Below are positions 1 to 8,849 of a DNA stretch of 64,000 nucleotides, one piece after another. Below the pieces are notes generated by a model that saw only the letters and a program-made list of their open reading frames with translations, made no database searches and was not told the origin of the DNA. Source of the DNA: Gracilimonas sp017641085 (GTDB taxonomy: Bacteria; Bacteroidota; Rhodothermia; Balneolales; Balneolaceae); assembly GCF_046115515.1 (NCBI RefSeq), contig NZ_CP175953.1; one strand, 5' to 3'. The position numbers and the translations under genes were made by a program. The first letter of the stretch is position 1; every line of letters begins with the position of its first letter.

Positions 1-202
1 CAAGGTGAACCGTGCCGGGCGGGAAAAGAAAGGCTGCATTACGAACAACCCATGCTCCGGCCATTATATCCTGCGGGGGAATGTCATGAGAGATGTCGAT
101 GAGTCGGGCATCGGGAGCAATTCCAAGGATGACCGCCTTCATAGCGCTCACATAATGGTCTTGCAGACCAAAATCAGATGTGAGAGTAATTATTTGACTC
201 AT
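1..202 (-). CDS. SAM hydroxide adenosyltransferase (DUF62), N-terminal part
   Basis: This gene runs off the left edge of the window. Translating the minus strand from the ATG at 202 gives an open frame of 67 residues. It contains ITLTSDFGLQDHYVSAMK and LIDISHDIPPQD, which match the N-terminus of the DUF62 family (S-adenosyl-L-methionine hydroxide adenosyltransferase, cleaving SAM to adenosine and methionine). The conserved aspartates of SDFG..D are present. Its ATG shares one base with the dnaN stop (TGATG), so it is probably co-transcribed and translationally coupled with dnaN. The C-terminal domain is outside the window. Confidence 0.85.
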   Translation of the reverse strand, partial: MSQIITLTSDFGLQDHYVSAMKAVILGIAPDARLIDISHDIPPQDIMAGAWVVRNAAFLFPPGTVHL

Positions 203-1317
203 CAGGCATAGCTGTTGAGCATCACCGGCATAACCAGCATTAGAATATCTTCGTTTTCATTCTCTTCCGAAGGCTTTACAATACCGGCGCGATTAGGTGA
301 AGAAAATTCAAAAGTTACCTCTTCATCATCGATGTTGCTGAGAACATCACCCAGGTATTTTGCATTAAAGCCGATTTCCATCTCCTCGTTGGAATACTCG
401 CATTCGATGGTTTCTTTCGCCTCGCTGCTCATATCAAGGTCTTCGGCGCGAATGGTGAGTTTGTCGGAGCCCAGCTGTAAACGGATTTGTCGGGTAGTTG
501 TGCTTGAGAAGATAGCCACCCTTTTTACGGTAGAAAGCATCTGCTCTTTGCTGATGGTCAGGAATTTGTCGTTATCGCGCGGGATAACGGAATCATAATT
601 TGGATACTGCTCATTAATCAGTCGGGTAATAACGATGGTGCCACCGCTTTTAAATCGGGCATGATCTTCGGTTACGGTCAGGTCGCACTCATCACCGTCA
701 ATGGTTTTCTGTATGAGGCTCAATGCTTTATCAGGAACAATGAAATTCACGTCATTGTCGGCAGTAATTTCTTTGTTGGTGTATTTAACCAGGCGGTGCC
801 CGTCGGTGGCTACAAATTTGCTTTCATCGGTTCCGATCTGAAAATATACACCCATCATGGCCGGGCGAAGGTCGTCACTGGAAACAGCAAATAATGTTTT
901 ATGGATGGCATTATTCATCAACTCCGTGGTGGTATTGATGCTGGTTCCCTCATCAAGGTTGGGCACTTCCGGGAACTCATCCGCATCATCACCTACCAGC
1001 TTATAGGTACCTTTATCGGTGCGGAAGTTGATGTTTTTTCGGTCGTCCACATCAAAGAAAACCGGGATGTTGGGCAGCTGACGTAAGGTTTCGAGCAACC
1101 TGCGTGCCGGGATGGCAACCGCTCCGTCTTCTTCTATATCTGCATCGATGTACTCGATGATTGAAATCTCGAGGTCGGTAGCGGTGAGTTTGAGTTTTCC
1201 ATCTTCGCTTTCAAAAAGGATGGTTTCCAAAATAGGAAGCGTAGCTTTTGAAGGCACGGCTCCAATCACGGCCGAAAGCCCTTTATTGAGTTCGTTGCTC
1301 GATACAGAAAATTTCAT
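202..1317 (-). CDS. dnaN: DNA polymerase III subunit beta (sliding clamp)
   Basis: The product is the ring-shaped clamp that tethers DNA polymerase III to DNA. It is 371 residues from the chosen start, typical for the family, with three clamp domains. The N-terminus MKFSVSSNELNKGLSAV and the internal LPILETILFE and FVATDGHRL motifs are characteristic, as is the C-terminal VMPVMLNSYA, which ends near the usual MP(M/V)R-type terminus. I chose the ATG at 1317 because homologues begin with MKF. An in-frame ATG at 1359 would add 14 residues unlike the family. No dnaA and no evident origin lie beside it, so dnaN is apparently not in the classic dnaA-dnaN locus here. Confidence 0.97.
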   Translation of the reverse strand: MKFSVSSNELNKGLSAVIGAVPSKATLPILETILFESEDGKLKLTATDLEISIIEYIDADIEEDGAVAIPARRLLETLRQLPNIPVFFDVDDRKNINFRTDKGTYKLVGDDADEFPEVPNLDEGTSINTTTELMNNAIHKTLFAVSSDDLRPAMMGVYFQIGTDESKFVATDGHRLVKYTNKEITADNDVNFIVPDKALSLIQKTIDGDECDLTVTEDHARFKSGGTIVITRLINEQYPNYDSVIPRDNDKFLTISKEQMLSTVKRVAIFSSTTTRQIRLQLGSDKLTIRAEDLDMSSEAKETIECEYSNEEMEIGFNAKYLGDVLSNIDDEEVTFEFSSPNRAGIVKPSEENENEDILMLVMPVMLNSYA

Positions 1318-1505
1318 AAATGCATTATTTAAATGGGTTAAAAGGCAATTTTCAACCAACAGTTGCCCTTTCAGTGGAGTGTGCTTATACTAAGAAATAC
1401 TGGCTCTCTCTGCAACCGCAGAAAGCGCAATTTTCATCCCAAATAAGTCACAGAATATATCGTTTAAAGCGCTACAGTAACTCTTAATATATCGCTGTTT
1501 TTTTG

Positions 1506-2579
1506 ATGAACCGATCCTTCCCCGCGCTTTTACTTTTTGTGATGATTCCTGCCCTCACCTTTGCACAAGCTACACAAGCGAAGTATGGAAATGATTTCCT
1601 TACAACAGGAAGCGGATCCCGCGCCCTTGGAATGGGGAGCGCTCATGCAGCTCTAACCGCCGATGTGACCTCTGCATACTGGAATGTAGCAGGATTGGCA
1701 GAAGTCGAAACTCCGCAAATCATGTATATGCACTCCGAGCGATTTAGCGGTATTGTGGGGTATGACTATGGTGCAGCTGCTCTTCCGCTGAAGTCAAACA
1801 ACGGGGTGGTTTCAATCAGTTTTTTCCGTCAGGGAGTGGATAACATTGCCAACACGCTGAATGCCTGGGACCGTGAACGGGATCAGCCCAAGCAGGATGT
1901 GGAATCTTATATTACCCGGTTCAGCGCGGCCGATATGGCACTTCTTTTTTCGTTTGCTACACAGAAAAGCGAGAAGTTGTCTTATGGTGCTTCAGCTAAA
2001 ATCATCAATCAGAAACTAGGCCCCTTTGCTGAAGCGTGGGGATACAGCCTGGACATTGGCGCAAAGTACCGTGCCGATTTTGCCAGTTTTGGGGTCACGG
2101 TTCACGACATTACCACCATGCAGAAGATGTGGGATGTGAACGAGTCAGCCTTTGGTGATTATGAAGCTCAATTCGACAGTCTCGGAGCCTCTCTTCCAAC
2201 CGGACAAAACGAGTTCGTGCTTCCGTCAGTGAAATTGGGTGTAGCAAAATTATTCCCAATCGGGGCTGATTTTTTGGTTTCGGCAGCAGCAGATGTGGAC
2301 TTGCTTTTTGAAAACAGGCAGGCTTATTACCTCAACCTGGGCAGAATGAGTATTGAACCACATGTGGGCAGTGAAGTTTCATATAAAGATGTAATTGCCT
2401 TTCGTGCGGGCGTTACCGACTTCATCACGGATCCGGTTTCAGGTTTTTCCGTTTCTCCTACTCTCGGGCTTGGCCTTAAGCTTTCCTCCTTTGTGCTTGA
2501 CTACGGCTTTAGCAGTTTTGCCGGCGCTTCCAGCGATTTAGGCTTCACCCATCGCATTTCTCTGCGGTTTGATATTTGA
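1506..2579 (+). CDS. PorV/PorQ-family outer-membrane protein
   Basis: A 357-residue secreted beta-barrel-type protein of the PorV/PorQ (UPF0164) group. The signal peptide is residues 1 to about 20 (ending TFAQA). The family hallmark follows at once: FLTTGSGSRALGMGSAHAAL, then SAYWNVAGLA. The rest alternates short hydrophobic strands and ends with an aromatic-rich barrel strand (HRISLRFDI). In Bacteroidota, PorV acts as an outer-membrane shuttle/attachment partner of the type IX secretion system, and PorQ-like members have related roles. Which one this is cannot be decided from sequence alone. The ATG at 1506 is preferred over an adjacent TTG at 1503. It stands alone, divergent from dnaN. Confidence 0.8.
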   Translation: MNRSFPALLLFVMIPALTFAQATQAKYGNDFLTTGSGSRALGMGSAHAALTADVTSAYWNVAGLAEVETPQIMYMHSERFSGIVGYDYGAAALPLKSNNGVVSISFFRQGVDNIANTLNAWDRERDQPKQDVESYITRFSAADMALLFSFATQKSEKLSYGASAKIINQKLGPFAEAWGYSLDIGAKYRADFASFGVTVHDITTMQKMWDVNESAFGDYEAQFDSLGASLPTGQNEFVLPSVKLGVAKLFPIGADFLVSAAADVDLLFENRQAYYLNLGRMSIEPHVGSEVSYKDVIAFRAGVTDFITDPVSGFSVSPTLGLGLKLSSFVLDYGFSSFAGASSDLGFTHRISLRFDI

Positions 2580-2608
2580 TGTTTTTTGAATAACTGAACA
2601 GGTAATCA

Positions 2609-4993
2609 TCAATTTACATCAGTCCATTTTTTTAGAACCTGGAATGTTTGCTCAACGGTTACTGGCTTAGTTAAAAAATCATTCATTCCGGCTTCAAAAC
2701 AAAGTTCCCGGTCTTTTGTAGTTGCGTTGGCAGTAAGAGCTATTATGATTGAACGTTGAGATTTGCTTCCCACTTCACTCCTGATTTGTCGGGTAGCGGC
2801 CTCCCCGCTTAGTACAGGCATGTGCATATCCATAAAAATTAAATCGTAGGATATGGAGGATGCTCGTTTAACAGCCTGTTGTCCGTTTTCCGCAAGGTCT
2901 GCCTGAATTCCCAGCCTTTCTAAAATTTTAAGAGTGACCCGTTGATTAAGAATATTGTCTTCAACTACTAAAACCTTCAGGTGTTTAAAATCATCAACAG
3001 GTTTGGATTTATGTAGGGTTAGGTTTTTGGATATGGTGTTATTTGTGGATCCGTATTTATCCTGCCAGTCAGCCTGAATGGTAAAAGTGAAAGTGGTTCC
3101 CTTACCCCGAAGGCTTTTAACGGATATTTGTCCCCCCATAGCTTCAGCTATTTCCTTGCTGATAACAAGGCCGAGTCCGGTTCCACCATACTTTCGGGTG
3201 ATTCCTGAATCAACTTGCGAAAAACGCTTGAACAACTTCTTAAGATCCTTCTCAGCAATTCCAATACCGGTGTCTTCAACTTTAAAGAGAATGTTTCCGG
3301 ACATTGAAGAGTCACTGTTAAGTCCGGCAGAAACGGTTACAGTGCCTTTATCAGTAAATTTAATAGCATTATTAATGAGATTAATAAGTACCTGCTGGAG
3401 CCTTGTTTTATCAGTTGAAATAAGATTGGGAAGGTCATTTTGAAGATCCATAACCAAATTAATCTTTTTCTCACTTGCTACCGGTGATAAAAGTCCAAAT
3501 ACGGACTCAATGAGTTCTTTTGGGTCAACCTCTGAAAGTATAATCTGAAGTTTCCCTGATTCAATTTTGGAGTAATCCAGGATATTATTAATGATTCCCA
3601 GCAAGTTCTCACCGCTAAGCCTGATGGAGTTCACAAACTGTTTCTTTTCCCTATTCAAAGTACCGTCATCAAGTAAATCCGAATATCCTATTACAGCATT
3701 CAGAGGAGTCCTGATTTCATGAGACATGGTCGAGAGAAACTCGCTCTTAGCTTTGGAAGCTGCCTCGGCATTAATACGTGCTTCTTTTAAAGACTTGGTA
3801 AAGCGGAAGGTGAGAATTTGTGACTGAAGAAAGATGAAAAGCAGGTGGCCTGAGTAATCAAAAATTTGATACCTGTTTACATATCCAAAGTAGTTGGCTA
3901 TTTGATATAAAAAAATAGCCAGGGCGACTCCGGTACTTGCCAAAGCGAAGGCGGAACCGGGCCTTTTTCGGAGCATTCCCAATAAATAGATATAAAAAGC
4001 GTACGTGATATATAAGCTCAGGATGATAAAGAAGGGCAGAATGCTTAAAGAAAATATATGTGGCGGGAAAAACAGTGTTACTGAGGTAAATACAATGCAT
4101 ATGCCACTTAGAATGTTTACGAGCAACCGCGATGCTTCTTTTGGATATAGGTGGTAGGTATATAAACCAAAAAAGAGGACCGAGATAAACAGTGTAAGGT
4201 ATTCAAGTCGGAGGGTTATTATCCACGGTGCTTCGGGAATAAGGTCGTGAAGCGGGTACACCCCAAAACCTACTACTCTGTAAGTGTAAACCAGGCAAAA
4301 CAGACTAAAATAGAGGATGCTCCGATCGGTACTGCTGTAAATAAACAACCCCATAAAAAAGAGCCCGGCCAGTAACAGCCCCCCGGTAAGGATCCATGAA
4401 TAAGCTTGGTCTTTCAGCTTTTGCGTTTCCAGCACCTCAGCTTCGCCCAATAGTATCTGCTGAGATGCCCCCCCTTTGCTGTGATCGAAATTTGCTATAT
4501 GCAGTACCAGCTCAAACTTATTTTCCGGAAGTGAGTCAGGCAGCTGACTTATTGATTTAAGAGAGTGATTCCAATATGGGGTATAGGCCTCCTTCTTCAG
4601 GGCCGGGGTTCCGTTTTCAGCGAAAAGAATCCCGTTAACATACAGATGGTAAGAACTGTAAACATCAGGAATGCTTAAAGCAAGTTCCGGGTGCTGTGTT
4701 GGAAGAATAACCTGGAGTCTGAAGGTAGCTGCTCCGAAAGAGGGGTAACCATCCGCTGTCCACAGGTATGGATATTCGACAACCTTTTTGTCTGCACGGG
4801 CTGTAGAAAACTCACCGGGCATAATGAGCTGATTCCAGTAAAAAGCCCAATCGCCGTCCAAAAAAAGGACAGAGGTTTCTTCAAAGTTGTGGGCTGAAAG
4901 ATCTTTAACGGCATTTTTCTTTTGATTCTGAGCCAAGATTTGCCATGGTATCAAAAGAAATAACATCCATAATAAAAGCGCTCTAATAGCCAT
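2609..4993 (-). CDS. Hybrid sensor histidine kinase with 7TM sensor and receiver domain
   Basis: A 794-residue membrane signalling protein. From the chosen ATG at 4993 the order is: signal peptide (1-22, ending WQILAQ), an extracytoplasmic 7TMR-DISM-type jelly-roll domain (about 35-190), seven hydrophobic helices (about 190-395), a HisKA dimerisation domain with SHEIRTPLN (H at about 425), a HATPase domain with an N box (NLINNAIKF) and glycine boxes (GIGIA, GGTGLGL), and a C-terminal receiver with the phospho-acceptor Asp in FMDMHMP (about 721). It lacks an output domain, so it presumably relays phosphate to another protein. 7TMR-DISM domains often sense carbohydrates or other small ligands; the ligand is unknown. 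An upstream ATG at 5041 would bury the signal peptide. Confidence 0.92.
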   Translation of the reverse strand: MAIRALLLWMLFLLIPWQILAQNQKKNAVKDLSAHNFEETSVLFLDGDWAFYWNQLIMPGEFSTARADKKVVEYPYLWTADGYPSFGAATFRLQVILPTQHPELALSIPDVYSSYHLYVNGILFAENGTPALKKEAYTPYWNHSLKSISQLPDSLPENKFELVLHIANFDHSKGGASQQILLGEAEVLETQKLKDQAYSWILTGGLLLAGLFFMGLFIYSSTDRSILYFSLFCLVYTYRVVGFGVYPLHDLIPEAPWIITLRLEYLTLFISVLFFGLYTYHLYPKEASRLLVNILSGICIVFTSVTLFFPPHIFSLSILPFFIILSLYITYAFYIYLLGMLRKRPGSAFALASTGVALAIFLYQIANYFGYVNRYQIFDYSGHLLFIFLQSQILTFRFTKSLKEARINAEAASKAKSEFLSTMSHEIRTPLNAVIGYSDLLDDGTLNREKKQFVNSIRLSGENLLGIINNILDYSKIESGKLQIILSEVDPKELIESVFGLLSPVASEKKINLVMDLQNDLPNLISTDKTRLQQVLINLINNAIKFTDKGTVTVSAGLNSDSSMSGNILFKVEDTGIGIAEKDLKKLFKRFSQVDSGITRKYGGTGLGLVISKEIAEAMGGQISVKSLRGKGTTFTFTIQADWQDKYGSTNNTISKNLTLHKSKPVDDFKHLKVLVVEDNILNQRVTLKILERLGIQADLAENGQQAVKRASSISYDLIFMDMHMPVLSGEAATRQIRSEVGSKSQRSIIIALTANATTKDRELCFEAGMNDFLTKPVTVEQTFQVLKKWTDVN

Positions 4994-5157
4994 CTTGACC
5001 CCATAAAAAAAATTTTTATGACTGAATGTACATAAAAACAAGTTTTGGCTGAAATCAGCCTTTAAAAAAGAAGGCCCAAAAATAATTGATAGACATTATT
5101 TATCAGCTCCTATCTTTATATTGATTCAGTAAAATCAATATTCCAAAACTCCACATT

Positions 5158-6066
5158 TTGCGAATCATACTTTTAGGTCCAACAGCGGCCGGTAAAACCG
5201 AACTTTCTCTACAACTTGCCGAGAAGCTCAGCACATCTATTATCTCGGCAGACTCCCGCCAATGCTTTAAGCATATAAATATTGGAACCGCAAAGCCTTC
5301 ATCTGAAGAATTAGATAGGATTCAGCATTATAACATCTCCCTGCTGGGCTTGGATGAAGAGGACTCGGCTATGGACTTTCAAAAGCGGGCTGAGCAATGG
5401 GAAAAAGAAATTCTGCAGAAATCGGAGCATGTGATTTATGCCGGAGGTAGTACCCTCCACCTCCAAAGCCTGATCCAACCTTTCAACGAGATGCCGGAAT
5501 CGAATGAGCAAAATATAGAGGAGCTGGAAAGCCGGATAGAGAGGGAAGGACTTGAATCACTTTATGGGATGCTAAAGGAAGTGGATCCTGAATACGCCCA
5601 AAAAATGGACGGAATGAACCGGCAACGCATTATCCGTGCGCTGGATGTGTGGATGCAAACCGGTAAGCCTTTCAGCAGTTTTCATAGCAACGATGAAATT
5701 CATCCCGATGAAGACACCTTGGTTTTTGGTTTGAAGTGGCCCCGGCAAAAACTCTACGATCGCATCAATCTACGAGTGGATAATATGATAGAGCAAGGCC
5801 TGGTGGACGAAGTGAAATTAATTTTGGAGTCGGGACATTCGAAGGAACTACAATCACTGAACACGGTGGGTTATAAAGAGATCATCAAGTATTTGGAGGG
5901 AGAGTGGACACTGGAAAAAGCAGTGGAGAAAATTAAAACAAGCACCCGACGATACGCAAAGCGACAGATTACCTGGTTTAAGCGGTGGGAGTTTATCCAT
6001 TGGCTGGATGCGGAGGAGTTATCAGTTGAGGAGATGAAACAAAGGGTTTTGGGAGAGCTTGATTAG
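5158..6066 (+). CDS. miaA: tRNA dimethylallyltransferase
   Basis: MiaA transfers a dimethylallyl group to N6 of A37 in tRNAs reading codons that start with U. The 302-residue length is normal. Visible are the P-loop GPTAAGKTELS at the N-terminus, the SADSRQ motif, AGGSTLHLQSL, and the C-terminal TRRYAKRQITWFKR that contacts tRNA. The only plausible initiation codon is TTG at 5158: an in-frame stop occurs at 5122 and no ATG or GTG lies between. No Shine-Dalgarno sequence is obvious. The gene is divergent from the hybrid histidine kinase. Confidence 0.96.
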   Translation: MRIILLGPTAAGKTELSLQLAEKLSTSIISADSRQCFKHINIGTAKPSSEELDRIQHYNISLLGLDEEDSAMDFQKRAEQWEKEILQKSEHVIYAGGSTLHLQSLIQPFNEMPESNEQNIEELESRIEREGLESLYGMLKEVDPEYAQKMDGMNRQRIIRALDVWMQTGKPFSSFHSNDEIHPDEDTLVFGLKWPRQKLYDRINLRVDNMIEQGLVDEVKLILESGHSKELQSLNTVGYKEIIKYLEGEWTLEKAVEKIKTSTRRYAKRQITWFKRWEFIHWLDAEELSVEEMKQRVLGELD

Positions 6067-6076
6067 AAGAGAAAAG

Positions 6077-6116
6077 CTCAGAAGTCAGTAGCCAAAATTC
6101 AGCAGAAGCTTCTGAG
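6077..6116. repeat. Imperfect hairpin in miaA-purS spacer
   Basis: CTCAGAAG (6077-6084) is complementary to CTTCTGAG (6109-6116), giving an 8-bp stem with a 24-nt loop. The neighbouring words AGAAGTCAG and GAGTCCTGA resemble each other in inverted order. No T-run follows, so a terminator role is uncertain. Confidence 0.4.
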
Positions 6117-6204
6117 TCCTGATTCCTTATGCCTGCCCCAAACAGAGTTAGCAGCTAAGTTGCAGAAAGGTTAACTTTGGCACTCACTTAAACGAAGCCC
6201 AACT

Positions 6205-6450
6205 ATGTACAAAGCGAAAGTAAATGTAACGCTCCGTCCATCTATTTTGGACCCTAAAGGTAAAGCCGCTCATCATGCTCTGCAGAATCTTGGTTTAAAT
6301 GAAGTTCAGCAAGTTCGTATTGGTAAATTTATTGAGCTTGATGTGGATGCAAAGGATGAATCTGCGGCTAAAGAAATTGTAGAGTCAGCCTGTGCGCAGC
6401 TGCTGGCCAATGAAGTAATGGAAGATTTCGAAATTACTATCGAATCCTGA
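6205..6450 (+). CDS. purS: Phosphoribosylformylglycinamidine synthase subunit PurS
   Basis: PurS is the small 81-residue structural subunit of the three-part FGAM synthase (PurS-PurQ-PurL) of purine biosynthesis. The N-terminus KVNVTLRPSILDPKGKA and the LGLNEVQQVRIGKFIEL segment are diagnostic. Two purS copies normally bridge PurQ and PurL. It heads a tight plus-strand run (purS-clpS-purQ-lptB-rhodanese). The large subunit PurL is not in the window, so it must be encoded elsewhere. Confidence 0.95.
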   Translation: MYKAKVNVTLRPSILDPKGKAAHHALQNLGLNEVQQVRIGKFIELDVDAKDESAAKEIVESACAQLLANEVMEDFEITIES

Positions 6451-6453
6451 TCC

Positions 6454-6783
6454 ATGTTTCTGCTTGCTCAACATATCGATGAACTCGTGTTGTCTGGGAC
6501 CGAAGTAGAAGAAACCACAGAAACCAAAGAGAAAGAAGAAGTCAAAGATGCGGTGGATACGCCCTGGCGACTGATTCTATATGATGATGATATTCACACC
6601 TTTGATGAGGTCATTTCCCAGCTGATGAAAGCTACCGGATGCAGTTTATCAGAAGCTGAAGATAAGACATGGAAAGTCCACAACGAAGGTAAAGCGCTGG
6701 TGCATGAAGGCGAATTTGAAGAGTGCCTTCGCATTGATGGCGTGTTAAAAGAAATTCAACTTGTTACCGAAATAAAAGGATAA
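6454..6783 (+). CDS. clpS: ATP-dependent Clp protease adaptor ClpS
   Basis: ClpS delivers N-degron substrates to ClpAP/ClpCP. The ClpS core occupies about residues 36-109: PWRLILYDDDIHTFDEV, a helix ending in AEDKTWKVHNEGKALV, and a C-terminal strand. The acidic YDDD and the KVH histidine sit where ClpS proteins bind the substrate N-terminus. The N-terminal 35 residues are charged (ETTETKEKEE), as expected for the flexible ClpS extension. The gene starts 3 bases after purS and stops 2 bases before purQ. Placing a proteolysis adaptor inside the pur genes is unusual; the functional link is unknown. Confidence 0.92.
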   Translation: MFLLAQHIDELVLSGTEVEETTETKEKEEVKDAVDTPWRLILYDDDIHTFDEVISQLMKATGCSLSEAEDKTWKVHNEGKALVHEGEFEECLRIDGVLKEIQLVTEIKG

Positions 6784-6785
6784 AA

Positions 6786-7484
6786 ATGGCCACATTTGGC
6801 GTAGTAGTATTCCCCGGCTCTAATTGCGATCATGATGCCTATCATGCGATGAAGCACGTGATGGGTTGTGAGGTGAAATTCTTATGGCATAAGGATACCG
6901 ATCTGTCAGGGATCGATTTTTTAATTATTCCCGGCGGATTTTCTTATGGCGATTACCTCCGCTCGGGAGCTATTGCCCGCTTCTCTCCCATTATGCAGGA
7001 AGTGGTGAAATTTGCTGAAAAAGGCGGGCCGGTAATGGGCATCTGTAACGGCTTTCAGATTTTGCTTGAAGCCGGTCTGATTCCGGGAGCCATGATGCAC
7101 AACCAAAAGCTGAAGTTTGTGTGCAAAAATGTATTTATTCGCTGCGAAACTAAGGATTCCCTGTTTACAAATTCGCTGGAAAAAGGAGGCGTTTTTGATA
7201 TTCCCGTTTCTCATGGAGAAGGTAATTATTTTATTGATCAGGCCGGACTGAAATCGCTGCAGGATAACGATCAGGTTTTATTCAGGTATTGCGATGCGAA
7301 CGGAGAGCTCACCGAAGGCGCCAACTTTAATGGCTCAATCGATCATATAGCCGGAATTTGTAATGAAGGGCGGAATGTGCTGGGGATGATGCCTCACCCT
7401 GAACGAGCCATGGAAAAGCTCCTGGGTTCTGAAGATGGAAAACCTATTTTTGAGTCTATTCTTAATTCTCTTTCCGTAGCTTAA
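6786..7484 (+). CDS. purQ: Phosphoribosylformylglycinamidine synthase subunit PurQ (glutaminase)
   Basis: This class-I glutamine amidotransferase subunit supplies ammonia to PurL for FGAM synthesis. The length is 232 residues. The N-terminus FGVVVFPGSNCDHD is typical of PurQ. The nucleophile elbow GICNGFQ has Cys at residue 87, and the catalytic His-Glu pair sits in MMPHPERAME near the C-terminus. It lies 2 bases behind clpS and 10 bases before lptB, consistent with one transcript. Confidence 0.96.
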   Translation: MATFGVVVFPGSNCDHDAYHAMKHVMGCEVKFLWHKDTDLSGIDFLIIPGGFSYGDYLRSGAIARFSPIMQEVVKFAEKGGPVMGICNGFQILLEAGLIPGAMMHNQKLKFVCKNVFIRCETKDSLFTNSLEKGGVFDIPVSHGEGNYFIDQAGLKSLQDNDQVLFRYCDANGELTEGANFNGSIDHIAGICNEGRNVLGMMPHPERAMEKLLGSEDGKPIFESILNSLSVA

Positions 7485-7494
7485 TCACACCGAT

Positions 7495-8256
7495 ATGAGC
7501 ACAGAAACCCAACCGGAATTAAAACTGCACAGCGAAGGCCTGGTAAAGCGCTATCGCAAGCGAACGGTTGTGGATGATGTGTCGATTAATGTACGGCAGG
7601 GTGAAGTTGTAGGGCTGCTGGGCCCAAATGGTGCCGGAAAAACCACCACCTTTTATATGATGGTTGGCTTGGTACGCCCCAACGCCGGAAAGATATTTTT
7701 GAATGAAAAAGACCTGACGGGCGAACCCATGTATAAAAGAGCCCGCATGGGAATTGGATATCTTGCCCAGGAAGCGAGTGTATTCAGAAACCTGACCGTT
7801 CGTGAAAACCTGGAGTCGGTGCTCCAGTTCCTATCTATCCCTAAAAAAGAAATTGACCTTAAAGTTGATAAGCTTATTGAAGAATTCGGGCTTCACAAAG
7901 TTGTTGACAGCAAAGGGTATAGCTTGTCGGGCGGAGAAAGGCGGCGGACGGAAATAGCCCGCGCTTTAGTTACAGATCCGAAGTTTATTTTACTGGATGA
8001 ACCGTTTGCCGGAGTCGATCCGATTGCCGTAGAAGACATTCAGCAAATTGTGTCGGGTCTCCGTCATCAAAACATTGGTATTCTAATTACCGACCATAAC
8101 GTACATGAGACGCTGGCCATTACCGACCGCGCCTACCTTATGTTTGAAGGAAAGATATTGATGGAAGGCTCAGCTGATAAGCTGGCCGAAGATGAAAAAG
8201 CCAAACAGCTGTACCTCGGAAAACAATTTAAATTAGATCGTTACACCTCAGAATAA
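7495..8256 (+). CDS. lptB: LPS export ABC transporter ATP-binding protein LptB
   Basis: LptB powers extraction of lipopolysaccharide from the inner membrane by LptFG. The length is 253 residues. Walker A is GPNGAGKTTT, the signature is SLSGGERRRTEIARAL, and the Walker B/D-loop is FILLDEPFAGVDPIAV, followed by ITDHNVHETL with the switch histidine. The FAGVDP and NVHETL wording is characteristic of LptB rather than of LivF/LivG. It is 10 bases behind purQ and 6 bases before the rhodanese gene. The other Lpt genes are not in this window. Confidence 0.93.
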   Translation: MSTETQPELKLHSEGLVKRYRKRTVVDDVSINVRQGEVVGLLGPNGAGKTTTFYMMVGLVRPNAGKIFLNEKDLTGEPMYKRARMGIGYLAQEASVFRNLTVRENLESVLQFLSIPKKEIDLKVDKLIEEFGLHKVVDSKGYSLSGGERRRTEIARALVTDPKFILLDEPFAGVDPIAVEDIQQIVSGLRHQNIGILITDHNVHETLAITDRAYLMFEGKILMEGSADKLAEDEKAKQLYLGKQFKLDRYTSE

Positions 8257-8262
8257 TCAACC

Positions 8263-8583
8263 ATGAAAGAAGTAACCGTACAAGAACTGAAAGAGAAAAG
8301 AGAATCAAACGAGGACTTCTTCCTTCTAGATGTTCGTGAAGATGTGGAATACCTTGTTTCAAACCTGGATGGAGAGCACATTCCTTTGGGCCAGCTCGAA
8401 AACCGGATGAAAGAGATTGAAGACAAAAAGAACGAAGAAGTGATCGTGATGTGCCGCAGTGGCGGGAGAAGTTCCAAAGCCGTTTCTTACCTTGCAAATA
8501 ACGGTTTCGAGAACGTGGCGAACCTTAAAGGCGGAATGAAAGCCTGGGCTTCTGAGATTGATCCTTCGGTTCCGGTGGCATAG
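8263..8583 (+). CDS. Single-domain rhodanese-like protein
   Basis: A 106-residue cytoplasmic rhodanese-fold protein. The features are the N-terminal VTVQELKEK, the FFLLDVREDVEY motif, and an active-site loop MCRSGGRSS with the persulfide-forming Cys at residue 64. NLKGGMKAW at the C-terminus is typical. Such proteins carry sulfane sulfur or act as sulfurtransferases; the partner here is not evident. It is the last gene of the purS operon-like run. Confidence 0.92.
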   Translation: MKEVTVQELKEKRESNEDFFLLDVREDVEYLVSNLDGEHIPLGQLENRMKEIEDKKNEEVIVMCRSGGRSSKAVSYLANNGFENVANLKGGMKAWASEIDPSVPVA

Positions 8584-8587
8584 TTGT

Positions 8588-8615
8588 TCGTTCCGACACA
8601 GAGCGTCAGGAACGA
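8588..8615. repeat. 28-nt palindromic repeat, copy 1
   Basis: TCGTTCC (8588-8594) pairs with GGAACGA (8609-8615), with a further GAC/GTC pair inside around an ACAGAGC loop. A second copy of the same length in the opposite sense is at 30304-30331. It sits just behind the rhodanese stop and may also help end transcription. Confidence 0.65.
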
Positions 8616-8759
8616 GGTAGGTTAGGTTTTAAAGGCCGATCAACAGTTGTTTCTTTGAAAGGGAGGCGTTGATGCTGATGCAATTCGGAGTCTCTGAGTA
8701 TAAATGGTAAGACCGGTGTGATATATTCAATATCCGCAGAAAAGCGAACTCTCTATAAG

Positions 8760-8823
8760 GTCATTCTGAACGAAGTGAAGAGTCTTTGCCGTGAAATATT
8801 TACCAAATTAGTTCAGGCAAAGA
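8760..8823. repeat. Dispersed-repeat-like hairpin between rhodanese gene and rho
   Basis: The segment begins GTCATTCTGAACGAAGTGA, a word that recurs as an intergenic repeat in many bacterial genomes. It continues into an 8-bp stem TCTTTGCC (8783-8790) / GGCAAAGA (8816-8823). It lies in the 266-base gap between two convergent genes (8584-8849), in which I see no gene. Confidence 0.5.
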
Positions 8824-8849
8824 TTGTTAGCGAAACCCCAGGATAGTTA

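Noticed and set aside
5..211. Plus-strand 68-codon frame at the left edge
   Set aside because: It is opposite the DUF62 gene, whose conserved N-terminus is clear on the minus strand.
1318..1359. Longer dnaN start at 1359
   Set aside because: It adds 14 residues not found in clamps; homologues start with MKF as at 1317.
1318..1505. Possible oriC beside dnaN
   Set aside because: No cluster of TTATCCACA-like DnaA boxes and no dnaA gene; only A/T-rich promoter-like sequence and a weak hairpin are seen.
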